Assembly: GCA_002067745.1 (NCBI GenBank)
Contig: MVRU01000023.1
Location: forward strand, 1 to 35,468
Reading direction: 5' to 3'
Length of the DNA: 35,468 nucleotides
Source of the DNA: Syntrophus sp. PtaU1.Bin005
GTDB lineage: Bacteria > Desulfobacterota > Syntrophia > Syntrophales > Syntrophaceae
The notes beneath the pieces are model-generated. The model saw only the letters and a list, made by a program, of their open reading frames with translations, searched no databases and was not told the DNA's origin. Positions 26,639-32,757 of this stretch are shown here, piece by piece. The position numbers were made by a program, and so were the translations under genes. Each line of letters starts with the position of its first letter. The first letter of the stretch is position 1.

Positions 26639-26754
26639 GTTTTCGTTTCCCCGAGATAGTATGTCTTCAAGAAGATCACGGTTGAAGCAGCCGTTTTAAA
26701 CCAGGGATTCAACCCTTTATCTGTGAAAAAAGTCACTCTGGTACTGCTGAATTG

Positions 26755-26770
26755 AGCAATATTGGTGCCA
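26755..26770 (-). promoter_or_regulatory. sigma-54 promoter for the sugar operon
   Basis: On the minus strand the site reads TGGCACCAATATTGCT, matching the RpoN consensus TGGCAC-N5-TTGCW at every position with correct GG-N10-GC spacing. Initiation would fall near 26744, about 105 nt before the rfbG start. Sigma-54 drives middle flagellar genes in many deltaproteobacteria, so the operon would need an enhancer-binding activator such as a FlrC/FleR-like protein (not in this window). Confidence 0.8.
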
Positions 26771-26780
26771 TTTTATTTTC

Positions 26781-26807
26781 TAAAGTTTGCCGGGCTTGTT
26801 CCGATAA
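26781..26807 (+). promoter_or_regulatory. sigma-28 (FliA) promoter for the TPR/Ig gene
   Basis: TAAAGTTT at 26781-26788, an 11-nt spacer, then TCCGATAA at 26800-26807. The FliA consensus is TAAAGTTT-N11-GCCGATAA, so only the first base of the -10 differs. It lies 10 nt from the opposite-facing sigma-54 site. Initiation would fall about 6-8 nt past the -10, at or next to ATG 26815. Confidence 0.85.
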
Positions 26808-26814
26808 TATCAGC

Positions 26815-28023
26815 ATGGAAATACAAACCGCCGCCACGCAGACCAATGCCGATCTTCTTTTTTCTTCGACCACGCCAACGGCCGCCAATATGGAGTTCAT
26901 CTCCGGCCAGGCCCTGTCGCGAGGCATTGATGCGTATTCCAGCGGCGACTACAGGAGGGCTGCCCGGGAATTCAAGCTGGCCATTTCTTTTGAGCCCTAT
27001 TCGTACAACGCGCTCGATGCCTTCCAGTATCTGGGGGTTGCCCTCGAAAGCGACGGCGACGTGCGTGGCGCGATGAGGGCCTATCGCGAGGCCATCGCCT
27101 TATTCCCCACGGAAAGCGGGTTCAACGTCAGCCTTGGAAACCTTCTGTTTTCAGAGGGGAAGCACGAGGAGGCGCTGCAGCAGTACAACGACGCCATCAA
27201 AAAAAACCCGGCGGACAGCGAGATTCACTATGCCCTGGGTCAGGCCTATCTGACCTTGGAGAAGTTTGATCAGGCGGAGGAGCAGTTTCAAAGGGTCATC
27301 CAGATGTCCCCGAAGGAGACCGCCGGCTATTATGCCCTGGGGCAGGCATACCGGCAGCAGGGAAAATTCAAGGAAGCGGAAATGCAGCTGGGAAAGGCCC
27401 TGGCCATCGAGCAGGATTTTGCCAATGCCCATTATGAGCTTGGGTTGCTTTATGCTGAGACGAAGCAGATCGACAGGGCAAATGAGGAGCTCGAATTTCT
27501 TGCCGCAAACGCGGGAAGGGGTTCCGATTTTTATTCCAACCTGGATTTCACGATCGACGAACATACCGCCCCCAGGTTCATTGCCGCCTACAGCGCTCAG
27601 CTCAATCTCGCCTCAGGACCGGGCACCCGGGTGTCAACCCTCGATAACTCCCTTAAAACACCCGGCGAAAGCAAAAATTATACGATATCCTTTGCCTTTG
27701 ACAAAGAGATGGACACGACCTCCGTCCAGAACATCTCCAACTGGGACATCAGCAGGTCCACCAGTACATCGACCGGCGGTCTCTACAACTGGGGCTTCAA
27801 GACGAGTTCCACAGAAATCGACCTGTCCGCAAGGCCCGTCAACGTGATTTACGATTCCAAAACGCTGTCCGCCAAGGTCAGCTTCAAGGTTACCCAGAAT
27901 GCTTCCGGCAACGGGACAGTCGACCTTTCGCACCTCGTGTTCAAGTTTCAGGGAAAGGACATCTACGGGAATTCCATGGATCCTTCGGCGGATCAATACA
28001 ACCGTTTGTCGCTGGTCGTATAA
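26815..28023 (+). CDS. TPR protein with C-terminal Ig-like domain, flagellum-linked
   Basis: 402 residues from ATG 26815. An in-frame TTG at 26752 is rejected because the sigma-28 promoter lies between it and 26815; a later ATG at 26890 is possible. Residues ~27-230 are a run of TPRs, with repeats such as EALQQYNDAIKKNP and QAEEQFQRVIQMSP. From ~245 a beta-rich domain (ISFAFDKEMDTTSVQNISNWDIS) resembles SbsA/Big_5 Ig-like domains. There is no Sec signal peptide. The gene sits where fliK is often found upstream of flgD and has a late-class promoter, suggesting a flagellar protein, perhaps an assembly factor or a substrate of the flagellar export apparatus. Function unknown. Confidence 0.85.
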   Translation: MEIQTAATQTNADLLFSSTTPTAANMEFISGQALSRGIDAYSSGDYRRAAREFKLAISFEPYSYNALDAFQYLGVALESDGDVRGAMRAYREAIALFPTESGFNVSLGNLLFSEGKHEEALQQYNDAIKKNPADSEIHYALGQAYLTLEKFDQAEEQFQRVIQMSPKETAGYYALGQAYRQQGKFKEAEMQLGKALAIEQDFANAHYELGLLYAETKQIDRANEELEFLAANAGRGSDFYSNLDFTIDEHTAPRFIAAYSAQLNLASGPGTRVSTLDNSLKTPGESKNYTISFAFDKEMDTTSVQNISNWDISRSTSTSTGGLYNWGFKTSSTEIDLSARPVNVIYDSKTLSAKVSFKVTQNASGNGTVDLSHLVFKFQGKDIYGNSMDPSADQYNRLSLVV

Positions 28024-28029
28024 TGGAAA

Positions 28030-28064
28030 TTTCCCCTCCCACGAGGGAGGTTTCGGAGGGGAAA
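28030..28064 (+). terminator. hairpin after the TPR/Ig gene with two alternative folds
   Basis: TTTCCCCTCC at 28030-28039 is the perfect reverse complement of GGAGGGGAAA at 28055-28064. Inside it, CCTCCC (28035-28040) can instead pair with GGGAGG (28045-28050) around ACGA, followed by TTTC. It begins 7 nt past the stop codon and probably ends the sigma-28 transcript, though the U-tract is short. Confidence 0.5.
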
Positions 28065-28158
28065 AATGTGCCTTTCATGGAATATTTTTCCTGCGGGGTC
28101 ACAACCTGATAATTCTAAAAAGGGGAAAGGAAGGCAGAGTCAAAGGCCGACAAAGGGA

Positions 28159-28186
28159 TTTTCCTACCCCTGAAGGAGTAGGGAAA
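28159..28186 (+). repeat. imperfect palindrome in the pre-flgD gap
   Basis: CCTAC at 28163-28167 pairs with GTAGG at 28178-28182, extended by TTT/AAA outside and CC/GG inside around a TGAA loop, with one internal mismatch. Its TTTCC...GGGAAA arms echo the hairpin 100 nt upstream, so the two may be ends or copies of a short dispersed repeat. This cannot be tested within one window. Confidence 0.35.
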
Positions 28187-28290
28187 TGTTGAAATCCTTC
28201 ATAGTGATGAGCTGTTAACACCGTCATCCATTCCATTGAACCTGTCTCGCAGACCGATCTTCGGCTCCTTCCCGAACGGACAATTTATGA

Positions 28291-28306
28291 TGGCATCCCT
28301 TTTGCT
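28291..28306 (+). promoter_or_regulatory. sigma-54 promoter for flgD-flgE
   Basis: TGGCATCCCTTTTGCT has the GG-N10-GC spacing of RpoN promoters and differs from TGGCAC-N5-TTGCW only at the sixth base (T for C). It lies 160 nt before the flgD start, giving a leader of about 145-150 nt. Hook genes are classic sigma-54 targets, which supports it. Confidence 0.72.
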
Positions 28307-28465
28307 CAACGCACCTTCAGAACGGATTGAAGGAAAAAAGGAAGAAAAGCGAGAGCCGGCCGGATCCATTCCGTTGTTCTGTTCACGCCAAAAAACTGAA
28401 AATCGAGAAGGTCTTCTACGGATAATGACTGCTGCCGTTACGGGAAGATCGCCGAGGAGGAGAAA

Positions 28466-28879
28466 ATGATTACGAGCGCCGTCAGCCCATCGGATTCATC
28501 AGCAAAAGAACTCACCAACCGCAATGCCTACGATATGAGAACAGAGGATTTTCTGGGGCTTCTCCTCACCGAGCTCAAGAACCAGGACCCCATGGAACCG
28601 GTCAGCACCAGCGAGATGGCCACCCAGTTCGCCACCCTCACCCAGGTGTCGCAATTGAACACGACCAACGGTTATCTGAAAACCCTCAGCCATACCCAGG
28701 CCGTTGATTATCTTGGCAAAACAATCACCTATGCCGGCGAAAAAAATGCGGATGGAACCTCTGCGGAAAAAACATCCCTGGTTACCGGCGTCGTCTACAA
28801 GGACAGTGTTCCCTACCTCATAACAGAAGGTGGGGATCACGTCGCCGCGGGTTCCGTAACAGGGGTTTCAGAATCATAA
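28466..28879 (+). CDS. flgD: flagellar hook capping protein FlgD, short form
   Basis: 137 residues from ATG 28466 with GGAGGAG just upstream. The FlgD N-terminal motif is clear: FLGLLLTELKNQDPMEPVSTSEMATQFATLTQVSQL (residues ~29-63, with a similar helix after it). After ~80 there is one short beta region and the protein ends. Usual FlgD has ~220-230 residues with Tudor-like and Ig-like (FlgD_ig) C-terminal domains; the Ig domain is missing here. FlgD caps the growing hook and is shed when the hook is complete. First gene after a sigma-54 promoter and followed by flgE. Confidence 0.9.
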   Translation: MITSAVSPSDSSAKELTNRNAYDMRTEDFLGLLLTELKNQDPMEPVSTSEMATQFATLTQVSQLNTTNGYLKTLSHTQAVDYLGKTITYAGEKNADGTSAEKTSLVTGVVYKDSVPYLITEGGDHVAAGSVTGVSES

Positions 28880-28935
28880 AAAGTCACCGGTTCTTAGGAC
28901 ATCAACGTTTCCAGAAAGACGAGAAGGAGAACATC

Positions 28936-30123
28936 ATGAGTTCATTTTATACAACCCTGACGGGATTAAATGCCTTTCATTCCCAGATAGAACAGATCAG
29001 CAATAATATGGCCAATGTTGAAACGACGGCATACAAATCGAACAACATATCTTTCAAGGAAGTCCTTACGAATACGATGACGCTGAATTCCGCTTCTTCC
29101 GTTGTGGCCGGAAAGGGTGTCAAGATCATGGGAAGTACCACCTGCTGGGAGCAGGGGGATCTGACCGAAACGGGCAACACCAATGATCTTGCCATATCGG
29201 GTGAGGGGTTCTTCATCGTTTCTGATGACTACGGGACCTACTACACCAGGGACGGGAGCTTTCAATATGACGAGGACGGCCTGCTGGTGAACAATTACAG
29301 GATGGCGGTCCAGGGATACGCCATCAACGAAGACGGGACCCTTGGAAATTTAGGAGATATCCAACTCTCCACCGCGCCCATCCTGCCGACGGCCACTTCG
29401 GAAATATCCACGCAGCTCAATCTCAACTCGGGGACCACCGCTACCGAAACATTTGATACGACCGTTTCGGTCTATGATTCCCTTGGGAATAAAATCCCCA
29501 TGGAAATCACCTTTACCAAAACCGCCACAGCCAACCAGTGGACATGGGCAGCGGGCATCCCGGCAGGATTAGGATCAACCGTCTCAGGAGGAACTATTAC
29601 ATTCGATAATAACGGAAACTTAGCCGCCTGTACGAAGACCATCAATTTAACCTTGACCAACGGAGCGACTACTCCGCAGGCAATAACCTGGGACATTGCG
29701 GCCACCGATCTGACCCAATACCCCTCCGACTCCAGGCTCGCAGCCTCGTCGCAGGACGGGAACGCCACGGGAACCCTGGCTAACGTCACTGTGAACGACG
29801 ATGGAATCATCACCGGAAACTACTCCAACGGCGAAATCCGCAGTCTGTACCAGGTCGCACTGGCCCTTTTCTCCAATAATGACGGCTTGGATAAGGTGGA
29901 CAACAGCCTCTACGTCGCGACGGGTTCTTCGGGAGCAGCCGTCATCGGCGCAGCGGGAACGGATCAGTACGGAAGCATTACCCCTGGGGCGCTTGAAGTT
30001 TCCAACGTGGACATGGCGGCGGAAATGGCTGATCTGGTCATTGCACAGCGGGCCTACGAGGCCTGTGCAAAACTGATGAAGGCTGAAAGCGAAATCATGC
30101 AGACCACCGTAAACATGACCTAA
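28936..30123 (+). CDS. flgE: flagellar hook protein FlgE
   Basis: 395 residues from ATG 28936 with GAAGGAGA upstream, close to enteric FlgE length. The N-terminal D0 rod helix (MSSFYTTLTGLNAFHSQIEQISNNMANVETTAYK) carries a variant of the ANVNTTGYK motif; GEGFFIV, YTRDGSFQYDEDGLLVN and the C-terminal LEVSNVDMAAEMADLVIAQRAYEA follow. The central part (~180-320) is Thr-, Gly- and Asn-rich and would form the outer hook domains, a possible glycan acceptor surface (inference). Exported by the flagellar type III apparatus; no Sec signal. Confidence 0.94.
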   Translation: MSSFYTTLTGLNAFHSQIEQISNNMANVETTAYKSNNISFKEVLTNTMTLNSASSVVAGKGVKIMGSTTCWEQGDLTETGNTNDLAISGEGFFIVSDDYGTYYTRDGSFQYDEDGLLVNNYRMAVQGYAINEDGTLGNLGDIQLSTAPILPTATSEISTQLNLNSGTTATETFDTTVSVYDSLGNKIPMEITFTKTATANQWTWAAGIPAGLGSTVSGGTITFDNNGNLAACTKTINLTLTNGATTPQAITWDIAATDLTQYPSDSRLAASSQDGNATGTLANVTVNDDGIITGNYSNGEIRSLYQVALALFSNNDGLDKVDNSLYVATGSSGAAVIGAAGTDQYGSITPGALEVSNVDMAAEMADLVIAQRAYEACAKLMKAESEIMQTTVNMT

Positions 30124-30175
30124 CGCCCGCTGAAGGCCTGGGACGTTTCGGAAAGATAGAAGGGGAAGATGAGCA

Positions 30176-31549
30176 ATGAATTCGATATCGGGATCGATCT
30201 ATTCTGTATTGAGCGCCCTGAACACCTATTCCGCTGCGATTGACGTCACAAGCACGAATATCGCCAATGCCGAATCCGCCGGTTATTCGAGACAGACCGC
30301 CGTCATCTCGGAAAAGCTCGCTGCCGACGGAACGGGATACGGCGTGGACGTTTCAACGATCAAACGGGCATACGATTCCTTTTTGACGGCTCAGCTCCGC
30401 CGCGCCAGCCAGGATCTCGGGAAATCGAATGTTGAAGTGGAGATGTTCAGAGCCATCGAAGCCGTATTCACGGATTCCGAGAACACCGGCCTTTCCAAGG
30501 CCATGAGCCAATTCTGGAACGCCTGGCAAGGCCTGGTCAACGATCCCTCCAGCCCAACGGCGCGTTCCGTTCTAGCCTCCTCTTCCGACACCCTCGCAAA
30601 GACCTTCAACAGCACAAGCTCAGACCTGTCGGCAATTTCTTTGAAAATGGACGACGGCATCCATGAAACGGTGGAGGAAATCAACAAACTCACCCGGCAA
30701 ATTTCGGACACCAACCAGAAGATCATCGCCATGGAGGCCTCCGGTCTCAGCGCCAACAGCGTGCGCGACCATCTGGACAGCCTGGTTCAGGAGCTGTCTT
30801 CCCTCGCAGAAATAAACATTTCCACGAATGATGCCGGCCAGATCAATGTTCAGATGGCCAATGGGAAACCCCTTGTGGAAGGGACGAGCACATGGATGTT
30901 ATCTGCTGAGAAAGACGCAAACACCGGCCTTCTGGATGTCACCTGGCTGGACACGGAAGGGAATTCGATCGTTGTCACGCAATCCGTGACGCGCGGGAAG
31001 CTGGCAGGGTATCTGGAGGCGCGAAATGAGCTTGCATCGTACCAGGATCAATTGGACGCATTGGCCGTGAGCATGATGGACCAGATCAATACGCTTCATC
31101 AAGGCGGGTATGACCTTTACGGAAGTTCAGGCGCCGCCTTTTTTTCGGGGACCGGTGCGGCGGACATGAAGGTCCAGGCGGCTATCCTGAATGATCCGGG
31201 AAAAATCGCCGCAGCATCCGCAGGGGGCGGCACTGGAGGCAGCGCCAACGCGGAAGCAATCGCTGAGCTTCAGACCAGTTTTCTCATGAACGGAACCTCA
31301 ACCTACAGCGACTATTTCAACGCCATGGTAGGAAACATCGGCTCGGCGGTCCAAGCCGCGGAGATCGACAACGAAGGCCTGTCGAATGCCCAGACTTTTT
31401 ACACAAATCAATGCCTGTCGGTCTCCGGGGTATCCGTGGACGAAGAGATGGCCAGGCTGGTCCTGTATCAGAACGCTTACGATGCGGCGGCGAAGCTTAT
31501 GACCGTCTTTGATGAAATGATGCAGACGCTCATCGCCACGATGGATTGA
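30176..31549 (+). CDS. flgK: flagellar hook-associated protein 1, FlgK
   Basis: 457 residues from ATG 30176, with AGGGGAAG upstream; somewhat shorter than the ~550-residue enteric form because the middle domain is reduced. N-terminus: SGSIYSVLSALNTYSAAIDVTSTNIANAESAGYSRQ, then LRRASQDLGKSNVE. C-terminus: VSGVSVDEEMARLVLYQNAYDAAAKLMTVFDEMMQTLI, the typical HAP1 ending. FlgK forms the hook-filament junction with FlgL. It follows flgE with a 52-nt gap; there is no flgN, flgM or flgJ between. Confidence 0.94.
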   Translation: MNSISGSIYSVLSALNTYSAAIDVTSTNIANAESAGYSRQTAVISEKLAADGTGYGVDVSTIKRAYDSFLTAQLRRASQDLGKSNVEVEMFRAIEAVFTDSENTGLSKAMSQFWNAWQGLVNDPSSPTARSVLASSSDTLAKTFNSTSSDLSAISLKMDDGIHETVEEINKLTRQISDTNQKIIAMEASGLSANSVRDHLDSLVQELSSLAEINISTNDAGQINVQMANGKPLVEGTSTWMLSAEKDANTGLLDVTWLDTEGNSIVVTQSVTRGKLAGYLEARNELASYQDQLDALAVSMMDQINTLHQGGYDLYGSSGAAFFSGTGAADMKVQAAILNDPGKIAAASAGGGTGGSANAEAIAELQTSFLMNGTSTYSDYFNAMVGNIGSAVQAAEIDNEGLSNAQTFYTNQCLSVSGVSVDEEMARLVLYQNAYDAAAKLMTVFDEMMQTLIATMD

Positions 31550-31644
31550 TCGAAATCCTGCCATGGGCTGAAGCCGCGGGCATGACGGAGCCGGCGGCTG
31601 ATCCCGGGAAGGCCGGTGGATGCTGAACAATACGGGAGGGAATC

Positions 31645-32754
31645 ATGAGAATCACCCGCAGCATGATGGTGAACAACATGTTGTACTGGACGGAAAAGCA
31701 GATGGGAAGGCTCAACGACCTATCGAACATCGTCGCGTCGGGAAAGCAGATCAACAAGCCGTCGGATGACCCTTCCGCTGCGGGACAGATTCTGTCGGAC
31801 CGCACGACATTGTCGCTTTTCGGGCAGTATGAGCTGAACATCACCCAGGCAACGACATGGATCAAAACGAGCAGCACAACCCTGGAGACGACCGGCCGTT
31901 TTTTAGAAACGGCCCAGGGCATCATGTACTCCCTGTCAACGGCCGATAAGGCCGCAAAAGAGGGGTACCTGGAGGTGCTGGAAGACCTTTACGACCAGGT
32001 CGTGGATCTTGCCAATTCGAAATACGGGGGCGGCTACATGTTCAGCGGAAGCTTCAGCGACACCCAGCCCTTTTCACCCGATTTCAGCACAACGGTTACC
32101 GCCGGGGTCGGAAAGGACATCGCCTTCGATCTGGCAGATGCCGCTTCCAATGTGACGATAGAAATTACCGATTCCAACGGCACGGTCGTCCAGACCATCA
32201 CCCCTGCCCAGCCCTGGGTCAAGGGGGCGAACACGGTTTCGTGGACTCCGGCTGTCGGCCTTGACGGCGATTACGGCTTCCGGGTGACGGCTACCGGCAT
32301 CGGTGGCGATCCGGTGGCCGCTTTCGCTTCCTACAAGGGAAACGCCATGGAGAAGACCGTCATGGTCGGAGAGGGAAGTTCCATATCCCTCAACAGCAAC
32401 GGGGGGCAGATTTTCAGCAATGCCCTGTCCGTCCTGAGCCGGGCGATCACAGCCACCCGTGAAGCCATCACGGATCCGGATTACGAAGTGGATCTGGGGG
32501 AGAATTTCACCCTGGCATTCTCAACCCTGGAAGCTGAAGAGGTTTCTCTGGCCAACAGTTCTCTGCAACTGGAGTTTAAATCAGACCGTTTGAAACAACT
32601 CATGACGAACGCCAATGACAGGATCTCCGAAAAGGAAGTGGGAAGCACACAAGAAGCGGCGATCAAGCTGCGAACGCAGCAGACTTCCTATGATGTGACC
32701 CTGGAGGCTGTGGCGAGCGTATTGAAAATGACCAAACTGTCGGATCTCGTTTAA
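31645..32754 (+). CDS. flgL: hook-associated protein 3 FlgL with FlgD-type Ig insertion
   Basis: 369 residues from ATG 31645 with GGGAGGG upstream. Flagellin-like ends: RITRSMMVNNMLYWTEKQMGRL, SGKQINKPSDDPSAAGQIL, then SKYGGGYMFSGSFSDTQPF, and a C-terminal helix ending VASVLKMTKLSDLV. Residues ~160-218 (about 32122-32298) form an inserted beta domain whose pattern VTIEITDSNGTVVQTI, then G-x-NTVSW, then GDYGFRVTA, matches the FlgD C-terminal Ig domain, which FlgD of this locus lacks. The insertion replaces part of the surface-exposed domain. FlgL joins FlgK to the filament. Confidence 0.93.
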   Translation: MRITRSMMVNNMLYWTEKQMGRLNDLSNIVASGKQINKPSDDPSAAGQILSDRTTLSLFGQYELNITQATTWIKTSSTTLETTGRFLETAQGIMYSLSTADKAAKEGYLEVLEDLYDQVVDLANSKYGGGYMFSGSFSDTQPFSPDFSTTVTAGVGKDIAFDLADAASNVTIEITDSNGTVVQTITPAQPWVKGANTVSWTPAVGLDGDYGFRVTATGIGGDPVAAFASYKGNAMEKTVMVGEGSSISLNSNGGQIFSNALSVLSRAITATREAITDPDYEVDLGENFTLAFSTLEAEEVSLANSSLQLEFKSDRLKQLMTNANDRISEKEVGSTQEAAIKLRTQQTSYDVTLEAVASVLKMTKLSDLV

Positions 32755-32757
32755 GGC

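Larger units (their letters stand above)
28022..28465 (+). other. 444-nt intergenic region before flgD
   Basis: No convincing gene. The first 165 nt hold two hairpin structures (28030-28064, 28159-28186) and purine-rich stretches; the right half holds a sigma-54 site at 28291-28306 followed by a ~150-nt leader to flgD. A 77-codon frame from 28236 runs into the flgD start with unconvincing composition and crosses the promoter, so it is not called. No fliK-like gene is present. Confidence 0.6.

Noticed and set aside
26737-26753. TGGTAC followed by TTG on the plus strand as a possible sigma-54 site
   Set aside because: The spacing is two bases too long and the -12 GC is missing; the neighbouring minus-strand site fits perfectly instead.
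28236-28469. 77-codon frame in the gap before flgD
   Set aside because: It runs across the predicted sigma-54 promoter and into the flgD start, lacks a ribosome site and looks like noise.
31942-31950. GCCGATAA inside flgL, resembling a FliA -10
   Set aside because: No TAAA-type -35 lies 11 nt upstream and the site is deep in coding sequence.
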